Shown: positions 35,188 to 43,652, counted from the first letter of the stretch. The stretch is DNA of 43,827 nt from Acidobacteriota bacterium (GCA_003224055.1 QHYE01000097.1:1-43827), one strand, 5' to 3'. Program-made: numbers and translations. The notes: generated by a model from the letters alone, not told the origin.

Positions 35188-35394
35188 ATGGACTACAAGA
35201 TGGTGAACGACGCCATCAGTGCGATCACCACAATGTTCAAAAGCGTGAAAGACCTCTTTGTACGACTCAAAGAAACAAGCAGCACGGGAATGGACCAAGC
35301 CGTTTTCGCGAAAGTTCGCAAGGAATTGGAAGACGTGATTGGACTGGAAGAATACTACCGGATTGAGGAGCAAACAGTTGAGAACAGAGAGTAG
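35188..35394 (+). CDS. Possible small helical protein (hypothetical)
   Basis: 68 residues (MDYKMVNDAISAITTMFKSV at the start), predicted almost wholly alpha-helical with regular hydrophobic spacing and an acidic tail. Only a weak GGAAG precedes the ATG. Its end overlaps the proposed TTG start of the next gene by 17 bases, which would allow translational coupling. No family is recognised, and it could be a chance frame; the composition is the only support. Confidence 0.35.
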   Translation: MDYKMVNDAISAITTMFKSVKDLFVRLKETSSTGMDQAVFAKVRKELEDVIGLEEYYRIEEQTVENRE

Positions 35395-36937
35395 GAGCAG
35401 TCGATTCATGTTGGCACTCTTCTTGAGTGCAGTTCTAGCATGCGTGATATCGTTCTTGGTTCCAATCAGGGCAAAATCGCAATTCTTTGACGGGAATGAC
35501 TCGACGCCGCGGCGAGATTCCATTCAACATGTCCTGCTCCTTAGTATCGACGGGATGCATGGCCTCGACCTCGCCAATCTGGTCAAAGACAGGCCAGAGT
35601 CGGTTCTTGCGAAATTGAGCCGGCACGCCGTCACATACAGCAATGCTTCCACCTCGTTTCCATCCAATTCATGGCCCGGACTGCTTTCTATGGTTAGCGG
35701 AGGTTCTCCCAATGTCACGGGCGTCATTTTTGAGAATTCGTATGACCGTAGTCTGTCTCCCCCCGCCTCCGATTGTTTCAGTATTGGAACTCCCGTAGTC
35801 TTTGATTCCTCGATTGACAAGAATCGCGATGCAGTCGATGGCGGCGGAGGCATTGATCCCAATAAACTGCCTAGAGATCCCAAGAAGGGCTGCGCGCCTG
35901 TTTTTCCTCACGGCTTCATCCGTGTCAATACGATTTTCGAAGTTATAAAGAGAAGCGGCGGTCGTACCGCATGGTCCGACAAGCATCCCGCCTACGACTT
36001 CGTGAATGGTCCTTCGGGCACCGGGGTGGACGACCTATTTACACCCGAAGTCCGTTCCTTCCGCGGCCTGAAAAACATTGAATCGTACGATGACCTCAAG
36101 GTAGCGGCGATCCTGAATGAGATCAGCGGTAAAGACCACACCGGAACGCGTGAAGTGGGGGTACCGGCAATTTTTGGAATGAATTTCCAGGCGGTCAGCG
36201 TGGCGCAGAAGACCGCCGGCGGCGGCTACCTCGACGGAAGCGGTCGTTTGAGCCCACCTCTAGAAGACGCCTTGGTTCACACGGACCAGTCCCTCGGGAA
36301 GATTATGGCCAAGCTCCAAGAGCGAAACTTGCTTGACTCAACGCTCGTTATTATCACTGCAAAGCATGGTGATTCCCCCATTGATCCTGCGAAGCTCAAG
36401 CATGCCAATCTGGAACTTATTCCGAAAACCGTGACTGCCGTCCACGAAGGGTTGTTGGCGGGTTTGGAGCAGGATGGAAGTGTCGCCCTTTTGTGGCTTT
36501 CGAATCAGGAGCGCACCGCCGATGTCGTCAGTGCGCTCCGAAAAATCCAGGAAGAGGCAGGCATTCAGGAAATTTACTCCGGTGAATCATTGAAGCTCCT
36601 ATTCAATGACCCCCAAAGTGACTCTCGCGTGCCAGATATCATTATTCAGCCGACTCCAGGCCAAATCTATGTGGATAATGGAAGCACGTTCATCGCGGAG
36701 CATGGCGGCAACGCCAACACGGATCGGAATGTACCGCTTCTCATTTACCATCCTAAGTTCAGCCGTCAACAAATCAAGTTCCCAGTACAAACATCACAAA
36801 TCGCTCCTAGCATCCTCAAAGCTTTGGGACTGAATCCGTTTAGCCTAGATGCCGTAAGAATTGAGAAAACGCCTCTCTTGCCCGGCCTGGATTTCGGTCC
36901 ATTGGAGAGATCGGTGGCATCACCCGAAAAAAAGTAA
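35378..36937 (+). CDS. Secreted alkaline-phosphatase-superfamily (type I phosphodiesterase-like) protein
   Basis: About 519 residues. TTG 35378 has GAGGAG at 35365-35370 and gives a basic n-region (RTESRSSR) before the signal-peptide core; ATG 35408 with AGGAG is the alternative. The mature domain has LLLSIDGMHG (first metal Asp), SFPSNSWPGLLSMVSGGSP in place of the nucleophile loop, VHTDQSLGKI, IITAKHGDSPID and EHGGNANTDRNVPLLIY. These order as in nucleotide pyrophosphatase/phosphodiesterases. The usual Asp-His-Gly is Lys-His-Gly here, so the metal site is altered. Likely a periplasmic hydrolase of phosphate or sulfate esters; substrate unknown. It leads the forward group containing MmgE/PrpD 3 and the tartrate dehydrogenase. 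Confidence 0.75.
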   Translation: MRTESRSSRFMLALFLSAVLACVISFLVPIRAKSQFFDGNDSTPRRDSIQHVLLLSIDGMHGLDLANLVKDRPESVLAKLSRHAVTYSNASTSFPSNSWPGLLSMVSGGSPNVTGVIFENSYDRSLSPPASDCFSIGTPVVFDSSIDKNRDAVDGGGGIDPNKLPRDPKKGCAPVFPHGFIRVNTIFEVIKRSGGRTAWSDKHPAYDFVNGPSGTGVDDLFTPEVRSFRGLKNIESYDDLKVAAILNEISGKDHTGTREVGVPAIFGMNFQAVSVAQKTAGGGYLDGSGRLSPPLEDALVHTDQSLGKIMAKLQERNLLDSTLVIITAKHGDSPIDPAKLKHANLELIPKTVTAVHEGLLAGLEQDGSVALLWLSNQERTADVVSALRKIQEEAGIQEIYSGESLKLLFNDPQSDSRVPDIIIQPTPGQIYVDNGSTFIAEHGGNANTDRNVPLLIYHPKFSRQQIKFPVQTSQIAPSILKALGLNPFSLDAVRIEKTPLLPGLDFGPLERSVASPEKK

Positions 36938-37187
36938 AACATTCTCGATTGGCTGAGAAGCGAGCTTAGGCTCAACCAGCTCGGGCCAGGTTGGAAGCTG
37001 GAACTTGACGGAAGAAATCAACGGTAGTGCAATATCGCCTCGATTCCCCCTATTCGGCGGGCATCGTGCTAGTCCAAATGATGCGTTGGGACACTAGAAG
37101 GGCGGACAGATCGTACGCATGAATTGAACTCTTCGAGTGGAAATGCATGCAGCCAAAAGCAGATCTGCAAATTATCAGGGGTGAAAA

Positions 37188-38693
37188 ATGCGCAGGCGTG
37201 ACTTTGGGATAGCTTCTCTAGGCGTGATTGCTTCAACCATGCTGACAGATTCCATAGAAGGTGCGAAACTCATGTCCAGGAGTGACTTTCCCCGGGCGCC
37301 CGGCCTCACGGATTACGTCGGCAAATTTGTCTCGCAGGCAAAGTACGAAGATATTCCGGGAGAAGTAGTTGAATTGGGGAAAAAGTCGATCCTCGATGGT
37401 TTGGGATTGGCATTAGCAGGTTCCAAGGCGCAGACAGGGAGTCTATGCCGTCGGTATCTGGAGAGAATCGGTGTCTGCGATGGACAATCCACCATCATTG
37501 GATCAGCCCGGAAAACTTCACCACGCTTCGCTGCCTTTGTGAACGGCGTTTCGATCCACGCGGATGATTTCGACGACACGCAGCTCGCCGTCGCCAAGGA
37601 CCGTGTTTATGGCCTGCTCGTGCACCCAACTGTGCCTGTTCTTCCCGCTCTCCTCGCGCTCGCGGAACGCGGTGGCGTTTCGGGCAAGCAATTGACACTG
37701 GCCTATCATTTGGGCGTTGAAGTGGAGTGCAAGATCGCGGAGGCAATCTCGCCCCGCCACTATCAAGATGGATTTCATTCCACGGGAACATGCGGGCCGT
37801 TTGGTTCCGCAGCAGCATGCGCAAAGCTGCTCCAGTTTGAGCATTCGCAAATACTGAATACGTTTGGACTGGTTGCTAGTCAGTCGGGGGGACTCAGAGA
37901 AAACTTTGGCACCATGACCAAACCGTATCAAGCCGGTCACGCTGCAGAAAGCGGGCTTGTGTCCGCGGAACTTGTTGCCTTGGGTTGGACCGCAGCCGGG
38001 CAAATTCTGGAAGCGGACCGCGGCTTTTTCCACGCCTTCGGAGGTTCCTACGATCCTGCGGCGATTATGGACCGTCTCGGGAGGCCTTGGACGTTCGTTT
38101 CCCCGGGAATCTCGCTGAAACCTTATCCATCAGGATCACTCACTCATCCCGCCATGACTGAACTAGCGCGGATGATCGAGGCCAACAATATTCAAGCCGC
38201 CCAAGTGGAAAAGATCGATGTCGGCGCCAATCACAATATGACGACAACTCTTCTCCATCATGAGCCGAAGACCGGACTGGAAGCAAAATTCAGCATGGAA
38301 TTCTGCATAGCGATCTTGCTCTTGGAACACGAAGCGGGGTTGAAAGAATTCTCAGACAAAGTGGTTCAGCGGGCCGACGTTCAGGAGATGATCCGCCGGG
38401 TAAACTTTTATGTAGATCCGGAGGCCGAGAGCGCCGGTTACGACAAAATGACCTCCCTACTGAAAATTCATTTGAAGAACGGAAGCTCCATCGCCGGCCG
38501 GGCTGATTTTGGCAAGGGCAGCCCGGCGAACCCCATGACTTTTGAAGAAGCAGCGGCAAAATTCAGAGGATGTGCCGGGTACGCGGACTGGCCGAAGGTC
38601 AAGACAGAGAGAATAATCGCTTTTGTAAGGGCCTTGGATTCGGCCCCGGATGTACGTGCGTTGTCACCGTTGTTGTCAGCGGAGAGGGAATAA
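37188..38693 (+). CDS. MmgE/PrpD-family protein with twin-arginine-like leader (paralogue 3)
   Basis: 501 residues; AGGGGTGA precedes the ATG. The N-terminus starts MRRRDFGIASLGVIASTM, a short Tat-like leader. The family domain keeps IHADDFDDT (active-site Asp), LVHPTVPVLPALLALAE (His-Pro) and the complete lysine-to-histidine motif LKPYPSGSLTHP. It is distant from the tandem pair at 11304 and 14182, which have lost that histidine. Length and motif set suit a functional dehydratase, decarboxylase or isomerase of a carboxylic acid. It ends 12 bases before the tartrate/D-malate dehydrogenase gene, so both probably act on linked substrates. Confidence 0.85.
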   Translation: MRRRDFGIASLGVIASTMLTDSIEGAKLMSRSDFPRAPGLTDYVGKFVSQAKYEDIPGEVVELGKKSILDGLGLALAGSKAQTGSLCRRYLERIGVCDGQSTIIGSARKTSPRFAAFVNGVSIHADDFDDTQLAVAKDRVYGLLVHPTVPVLPALLALAERGGVSGKQLTLAYHLGVEVECKIAEAISPRHYQDGFHSTGTCGPFGSAAACAKLLQFEHSQILNTFGLVASQSGGLRENFGTMTKPYQAGHAAESGLVSAELVALGWTAAGQILEADRGFFHAFGGSYDPAAIMDRLGRPWTFVSPGISLKPYPSGSLTHPAMTELARMIEANNIQAAQVEKIDVGANHNMTTTLLHHEPKTGLEAKFSMEFCIAILLLEHEAGLKEFSDKVVQRADVQEMIRRVNFYVDPEAESAGYDKMTSLLKIHLKNGSSIAGRADFGKGSPANPMTFEEAAAKFRGCAGYADWPKVKTERIIAFVRALDSAPDVRALSPLLSAERE

Positions 38694-38705
38694 AGAGCTC
38701 CGTAC

Positions 38706-39767
38706 ATGAAAACTTTCAATATTGCAGTCATTGCAGGAGACGGCATCGGGAAAGAGGTGGTGCCCGAAGGCATCCGCGTGCTGGAAGCTGCGGGACAGCG
38801 CTTTGGTTTTCGATGGAACTGGCACGCATTCGACTGGAGTTGTGAAACCTACATGGAGACCGGAAAGATGATGCCGGCAAATGGCCTGCAGCAACTCCGG
38901 CCTTTTGACGCGGTCTTCCTTGGCGCAGTTGGACATCCCAGTGTCCCGGATCACGTTTCGCTCTGGGGCCTGTTGATTCCTATCCGCCGCGGATTCCGTC
39001 AATACGTAAATTTGCGCCCCGTCCGGCTTTTTGAAGGGATTGAGACTCCGCTGAAGAACTGGAAACCCGGCCAAATTGATTTCTGCATCGTCCGTGAGAA
39101 CAACGAGGGGGAATATTCAAACATTGGCGGTCGCCTCTATGAAGGAACTGAGGAGGAGATGGCTGTTCAGCAAACGGTTTTCACACGACGGGGAGTGAAC
39201 CGCGTGCTGCAATTCGCGTTCGAATTGGCTAGCAAGAGAAACAAGCATCTCACCTCCGCCACAAAATCAAACGGCATCATTCACACCATGCCCTTCTGGG
39301 ACGAGTGCTTTCATGCGATGGCGGCCAAATTCCCGGAAATCCGCGTGGACCAGTTTCACATCGATATCCTGACCGCACATTTTGTGCGGCACCCGGATTG
39401 GTTTGATGTTGTCGTGGGCTCCAATCTTTTTGGCGACATTCTTTCCGATCTAGGCCCCGCTGTCGTGGGGTCCATCGGCATCGCGCCTTCCGCGAATCTC
39501 AACCCCGAAAAACAATTTCCGTCCATGTTTGAGCCTGTTCATGGCTCGGCACCTGATATTGCCGGAAAGGGAATCGCGAATCCAATCGGGCAGATTTGGT
39601 CTGGCGCGATGATGGTAAGACATCTGGGTGTTCCAGACGCTGCGAATGCCGTGGAAGACGCGATCGCGCAGATTCTAGCGCAATCTAAAGTGCGTACTCC
39701 GGATATAGGCGGTACCTCGACGACCAAGGATCTCGGGGCGGCTATCGCGCTGCAAGTGAGCAATTAG
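38706..39767 (+). CDS. ttuC: Tartrate dehydrogenase/decarboxylase or D-malate dehydrogenase
   Basis: 353 residues of the isocitrate/isopropylmalate dehydrogenase family, at the usual length for the tartrate/D-malate branch. Visible: IAVIAGDGIGKEVVPEG at the start, RRGFRQYVNLRPVRL (substrate arginines), VRENNEGEYSNIGGR (branch signature), the metal-binding Asp region SNLFGDILSDLGPA and the NAD-site segment EPVHGSAPDIAGKGIANP. Reaction in the family: NAD- and Mn/Mg-dependent oxidation of tartrate isomers (with decarboxylation of meso-tartrate to D-glycerate) and of D-malate to pyruvate. Which of these is physiological cannot be told from sequence; a D-tartrate dehydratase in the same region favours tartrate. 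Cytosolic, convergent with the cupin gene only six bases away. Confidence 0.9.
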   Translation: MKTFNIAVIAGDGIGKEVVPEGIRVLEAAGQRFGFRWNWHAFDWSCETYMETGKMMPANGLQQLRPFDAVFLGAVGHPSVPDHVSLWGLLIPIRRGFRQYVNLRPVRLFEGIETPLKNWKPGQIDFCIVRENNEGEYSNIGGRLYEGTEEEMAVQQTVFTRRGVNRVLQFAFELASKRNKHLTSATKSNGIIHTMPFWDECFHAMAAKFPEIRVDQFHIDILTAHFVRHPDWFDVVVGSNLFGDILSDLGPAVVGSIGIAPSANLNPEKQFPSMFEPVHGSAPDIAGKGIANPIGQIWSGAMMVRHLGVPDAANAVEDAIAQILAQSKVRTPDIGGTSTTKDLGAAIALQVSN

Positions 39768-39773
39768 GAGCAG

Positions 39774-40541
39774 TCACTTTGTCGGTGCTGGCGTTATTTC
39801 CGCAGGCCCTTGAGGTTTCAATCGAAACGAAATCAACCGTGCTTCCTTGTCGCTGATGTTCTTGAATACGGATGCCGCCTGGCCAATCGCAATCCACTCG
39901 AAATCGCCGCGCCGCAGTGGTTTGCCCGGGCCTGTTTCGCCTACAGTCTCAACTAATGCATCGTCGAGCGACACGATCAATTCCGAACGGCCAGTGTTGC
40001 CTAAACTGACGTTTTGATGAGGCAGCACCCGAACAAGAGCCACAAAAGTCTGGTCGGTTTCATATTGGGGTTCTTCCACGTGCGTCGAGTTCGACGGTAA
40101 TGCCTGTTCACGGGCACAGTTCAGCCCCTCGGTGGCGTTCACCTTAGCGCAGAGATTGTGTCCTCCCTTCTGAGGGAAAAGAAGCTCTACGGTGACGTTC
40201 CGGTAGATCGCTTCGCCCTCGACCGATGTGGAATGCACATAGCCGCTGGACTGAAGCCGCACTTGACCCTCGGCGAGTTTCTGTCGTGCGTCCGGTTTTC
40301 CGGGAGCGCGGACAACGACTTCCGAATTGCCCATCATGATGCTAATGGAGTCAAATTCATGCCGGTGCAACTGTACGGAATCGTGCGGTGCGACTTCGAC
40401 TTCGTACACGTTTACGTAATCGTTATGCAATGCAAGATGATGATGAGGCTCGGAAGCCAGCGGAATAACGGTGGCCATCTGCGCGAAGATCACCAGGGGA
40501 AAACAACACATTGCGAGTAATAACTCCGTTTTCGCTTTCAC
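39774..40541 (-). CDS. Secreted cupin-fold protein
   Basis: 255 residues with signal peptide MKAKTELLLAMCCFPLVIFAQ. The first cupin barrel has VAPHDSVQLHRHEFDSISIMM (metal-type His-x-His) and a second motif GQVRLQSSGYVHSTSVEG with His. A second, degenerate barrel spans about 160-250 (VSLGNTGRSELIVSLDD, RGDFEWIA) without metal ligands. Cupins of this type bind or modify small organic acids or sugars; no catalytic assignment is possible. It lies 51 bases after dctA in the same direction, suggesting a common transcript and a periplasmic role linked to dicarboxylate uptake. Confidence 0.75.
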   Translation of the reverse strand: MKAKTELLLAMCCFPLVIFAQMATVIPLASEPHHHLALHNDYVNVYEVEVAPHDSVQLHRHEFDSISIMMGNSEVVVRAPGKPDARQKLAEGQVRLQSSGYVHSTSVEGEAIYRNVTVELLFPQKGGHNLCAKVNATEGLNCAREQALPSNSTHVEEPQYETDQTFVALVRVLPHQNVSLGNTGRSELIVSLDDALVETVGETGPGKPLRRGDFEWIAIGQAASVFKNISDKEARLISFRLKPQGPAEITPAPTK

Positions 40542-40592
40542 GAAGATTTTCCATGGAAGGGGTAAGTCTCCATTTTTTTCACCGCCTAGTGT

Positions 40593-41906
40593 TTAGCGCC
40601 CTCCACTTTCTGCCCCTGCCAGTCTCTTTAGCATAGTGTCTCTGTCTAGCTCGTTTTCCCACCGGGCCACGACGAGAGTGGCAACTGCGTTGCCGGTCAT
40701 GTTGACCGCAGCACGGCACATGCTGAGAAAACGATCGATGCCGAGAATCAACGCCATTCCGGCAACGGGAATCGTTGGGATCACCATCATGGTGGCGACG
40801 AGCGCGATAAAGGCAGCTCCTTGCACGCCGCTTGCGCCTTTGGACGTGAGTAGCGCGACGCCTAGGATCGTGAACTGCTGGGTCAGCGTTAGATGCGTGT
40901 GGGTTGCCTGAGCCACGAATAAGGCGGCAAGCGTCATGTAGAGACTTGTGCCGTCGGCATTGAAGGTGTAACCCGTGGGTACAACCAGGCCAACGAGAGC
41001 TTTGGAGCAGCCGAGCTTTTCGAGTTTGGCCATGAGTGATGGCAACGCGGGTTCCGAGGAACTCGTGGCCAGCACCAGGAGAATCTCTTCGCGAAGAAAC
41101 CAGAGGAAACGCAGGATTCCGAAGCCTGCTAGGCGAGCGATGAGCCCCAGCACCAGGATGACGAAGAGTATCGATGTAATGTAGAGCGTGGCCATCAATT
41201 TGACGAGAGGGCCCAAGGAAGCCAGACCGTATTTGCCAATGGTGAAGGCCATGGCGCCAAACGCTCCGATGGGGGCAAAGCGCATCAAGATGGCGACCAC
41301 GCCGAAAACGACGCGGCTCAGAGCCTCCAAGACCTCGAGGAGCGGTTTGCCGCGCGGGCCGGCGAGCGACAAAGCGAAGCCGAACAGAAGACTGACAAAC
41401 AACACTTGCAAGATGTCTCCCCGCGTGAACGCATCCACGATCGTATTCGGAATGATGTGGACAAGAAACTCCGTAACGCTTTGGGCTTTACCCTGGCCGG
41501 CATATTCGGCGACGGCTTTGGGATCCAGCGTGGCGGGATCGACATTCAGACCGCTGCCGGGATGCACCACGTTACCCACGACGAGTCCGATAAGCAGCGC
41601 GAGTGTAGATACGACTTCAAAATACAGCAGGGCCTTGCCGCCGACACGGCCTACTTTCTGCATGTCCTCCATGCCGGCGATTCCGGTGACCAAGGTACAG
41701 AAGATGACCAACGTGATGATCATGGTGATCAGACGGATAAATACGTCACCAAGCGGCTTCATGGCGACCGCTCGAGTGGGGCTCACGTAGCCGAGGATTA
41801 TGGCAATGGCGACGCCGACCAGCACTTGGAACGAGAGGCCCATGTAAAAAGGCCTTTCGCGCGGAGTTGGAGTTGTTTCAGGTGGGTTGGAGGCCGGGAC
41901 CAGCAT
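40593..41906 (-). CDS. dctA: C4-dicarboxylate:cation symporter DctA
   Basis: 437 residues from ATG 41906, chosen because AAGGAG stands 12 bases upstream and the length then fits the family; the frame stays open to 41957. Inner-membrane glutamate-transporter fold with all signatures: [19 protein letters not shown] (hairpin 1), [45 protein letters not shown] (hairpin 2) and [20 protein letters not shown] (substrate and cation site). It takes up succinate, fumarate, malate and similar dicarboxylates, and could import tartrate-pathway substrates or products for tarD and ttuC. A TTA-repeat element lies about 300 bases upstream. Confidence 0.95.
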   Translation of the reverse strand: MLVPASNPPETTPTPRERPFYMGLSFQVLVGVAIAIILGYVSPTRAVAMKPLGDVFIRLITMIITLVIFCTLVTGIAGMEDMQKVGRVGGKALLYFEVVSTLALLIGLVVGNVVHPGSGLNVDPATLDPKAVAEYAGQGKAQSVTEFLVHIIPNTIVDAFTRGDILQVLFVSLLFGFALSLAGPRGKPLLEVLEALSRVVFGVVAILMRFAPIGAFGAMAFTIGKYGLASLGPLVKLMATLYITSILFVILVLGLIARLAGFGILRFLWFLREEILLVLATSSSEPALPSLMAKLEKLGCSKALVGLVVPTGYTFNADGTSLYMTLAALFVAQATHTHLTLTQQFTILGVALLTSKGASGVQGAAFIALVATMMVIPTIPVAGMALILGIDRFLSMCRAAVNMTGNAVATLVVARWENELDRDTMLKRLAGAESGGR

Positions 41907-42208
41907 CGCTTGGGCCAGCTCCTTTGAGGCACGGGCCGGAGCTCGCGGACATCGCAAGAGTCTCCAGAGCGAGCAATTTGCTGATGAGCGCCTTTGTGAA
42001 ACTGAGCGAAAGCGCCGCGAGGACAGTGGACATGCCGCGGAGCTTGATCAAGCAGCGCCGCATCACCATCTTGGAATCTCAAATTTCGTGGACATTTTCC
42101 TCCGACGCGCTCCTATTTTCTTGCGCAAGAGCTTGGCTGCATCCACGGCGATCGGCGCAACATCGAAAGTGTAAGAACTGAGGTTATGCTACGAGTAAGC
42201 TTGATACC

Positions 42209-42243
42209 TGAAATCAGCATTAATTTCTCTTAATACGTAATTA
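42209..42243 (-). promoter_or_regulatory. TTA direct-repeat element, copy 4 (upstream of dctA), imperfect
   Basis: TGA/TTA-led words at 42209, 42220, 42230 and 42241, spaced 11, 10 and 11 bases. The central TTAATTTCTCT matches TTAATTTCTGT of copies 2 and 3 in ten of eleven bases. On the reverse strand GTAGCATAA about 30 bases downstream could serve as a -10 region for dctA. Confidence 0.5.
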
Positions 42244-42274
42244 GTTTTCACACGTCGCCAAAAGGCCGGCTAAG

Positions 42275-42306
42275 CCTCCGCGACGGGACTCGAACCCGCG
42301 ACCTCG
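42275..42306 (-). other. 3'-terminal tRNA-like fragment (tRNA remnant or att site)
   Basis: Read on the reverse strand the segment gives a variable-loop-like GAGGTC, a T-arm GCGGG-TTCGAGT-CCCGT and a 3' acceptor strand CGCGGAG with discriminator G. The matching 5' acceptor strand CTCCGCG, D-arm and anticodon arm are absent upstream, so no complete tRNA is present. Such 3' halves are typical scars of integration into a tRNA gene. It could also be a decayed tRNA. The amino-acid identity cannot be assigned. Confidence 0.45.
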
Positions 42307-42591
42307 TTCATGAAAAGCGTTTTTAGCCTCAAAACCGATGCCTCGAATATCGTGCAAGCGAACGTAGCCAAGTTATCGGGAGACGTTCCCGGCTAGTTCT
42401 AGGATCGCTATGCTGTAACTGCGCCAGAATCCTACCCTTAACCTATTCATTCGGGTTAGCTTGAACGAAAAGCAGATGCCCCGATTTGTTGGGGACATTG
42501 ATAGTTGGAAATATTCGATGCCGCGCTTAGAAGGCAGATGCACTATCCAGCTCTCCTACGAGCAGACAGGGAAGGCAGCGTCTCGAGTCGC

Positions 42592-43134
42592 TCAACGCAA
42601 GACTAGCGGGTAAGAGCTCCACTCGGAAGGTGGTTTCCGAATTTGCAGACTGTATGGGCCTGGTCGCGCAAAGATTACGTCTCCTCTCACCTGCAGTGAG
42701 GTAACTCCCTCGTTCAACCGTGCCAGGCCACCCGTGTTCAATAGTGAATCCCCGGAGGCAGTCACAATGCGGACTTCATAGGCGCCTTCAGGACTCCCCA
42801 GCGGCAGATAGATATTCAACTGCGAAAAACTGCGACGAAGTTCCAAAGGTTTCTCTTTCGGATTCGGCTCCGGGCTGCGTGACACAGAATGATTCCTCAA
42901 GTCCGCAACGGCAGTTTGAGCGACCAGAGATTCATTGTGCCTTCGAATTAAGACCCAACTGGCAATACCTACTGCAACCAGGATGCTAGCGGCTATAGCA
43001 AGCAGAGTCCGGTTTCGTTGAACTTCGCGGATTTTTCGCAACTCAGAGAAATCCTTGTAGCATGGACTACAAGAACCGAGATGCGCCGATTGTAACCGTC
43101 GCTTTGTAGCCGATGAGAGCCAAAGCTTCGTGGA
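42592..43134 (-). CDS. Anti-sigma-factor-like zinc-finger/membrane protein, start unresolved
   Basis: The frame is open from 43134 to the stop at 42592. It encodes a zinc-finger-like HLGSCSPC (43060-43083), one transmembrane helix (LLAIAASILVAVGIASWVLI) and a C-terminal beta-rich domain of about 100 residues (SFSQLNIYLPLGSPEGAYEVRI). This order is that of acidobacterial anti-sigma-like membrane proteins. No ATG, GTG or TTG precedes the zinc motif after the in-frame TGA at 43135-43137; the first candidate is a TTG at 43041, which would remove the motif. The gene is thus either 5'-truncated or frameshifted. No sigma-factor gene was found beside it. Confidence 0.5.
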   Translation of the reverse strand, partial: STKLWLSSATKRRLQSAHLGSCSPCYKDFSELRKIREVQRNRTLLAIAASILVAVGIASWVLIRRHNESLVAQTAVADLRNHSVSRSPEPNPKEKPLELRRSFSQLNIYLPLGSPEGAYEVRIVTASGDSLLNTGGLARLNEGVTSLQVRGDVIFARPGPYSLQIRKPPSEWSSYPLVLR

Positions 43135-43480
43135 TCACAGGCGCGTGGCGCACTTTGACGCTGACGATGCAGACGAAGAAGCCTGGAGTTTATTCCATTC
43201 CGCAAAACATGTGGGCGCCAACTTCCAAGAGATGCGCGAAACGATTGGCTACGCCGAAGCCCAACGTCGGTGTCTGCAATTTTTGGCCGATCAAGGCTTG
43301 TTGGCGAGTGCGAACGTCGAAGCGATCCTCAAATTCCGCGACAGAGTGTTAGAAAAATTCAACGGATTAGTCGATGCAGAGCTGGCAGTTCTCACATGTT
43401 TCTCACCCGACGCCAACGAAAAAAAAGAAGGAGCAAATTTCGCTCCCGCCTTGGCCATGTCCACGCAGCCGCTGACCTAA
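43130..43480 (+). CDS. Possible small hypothetical protein
   Basis: 116 residues from a GTG. The middle part (MRETIGYAEAQRRCLQFLAD onward to LAVLTCFSPD) is predicted helical and has reasonable codon use, while the first 25 residues are acidic and low-complexity. No ribosome site, no family recognised. It could be an antiphase frame; its 5' end touches the open frame of the anti-sigma-like gene on the other strand. Confidence 0.3.
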   Translation: MDHRRVAHFDADDADEEAWSLFHSAKHVGANFQEMRETIGYAEAQRRCLQFLADQGLLASANVEAILKFRDRVLEKFNGLVDAELAVLTCFSPDANEKKEGANFAPALAMSTQPLT

Positions 43481-43652
43481 GACTGGTCTTCCGACCAGTA
43501 GACCGCGACTCACGAGCGGCGCACTCTTGGCACATCCTAGCCCTGCGACCTTACATCTTCACGGCGCAATTCAGCAGCAGGTCGTACTCGAATGAGGAAC
43601 TCAGGTTTTCATGACTAGAGGTTCGAACAAAAAAAACGGAGGAAGCCAGGCT

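Larger units (their letters stand above)
41907..42591. other. Long intergenic region upstream of dctA
   Basis: About 685 bases without a convincing gene. It contains the dctA leader, a TTA direct-repeat element around 42209-42243 and a tRNA-like 3' fragment at 42275-42306. From 42307 to 42591 nothing further was recognised. Frames in this stretch are short and shadow-like. Confidence 0.5.

Noticed and set aside
41188-41927. Forward frames opposite dctA
   Set aside because: DctA on the reverse strand has all family signatures; the forward frames have biased shadow composition.
42262-42360. Complete tRNA gene
   Set aside because: Only the T-arm and 3' acceptor strand can be formed; no matching 5' acceptor strand, D-arm or paired anticodon stem was found upstream.
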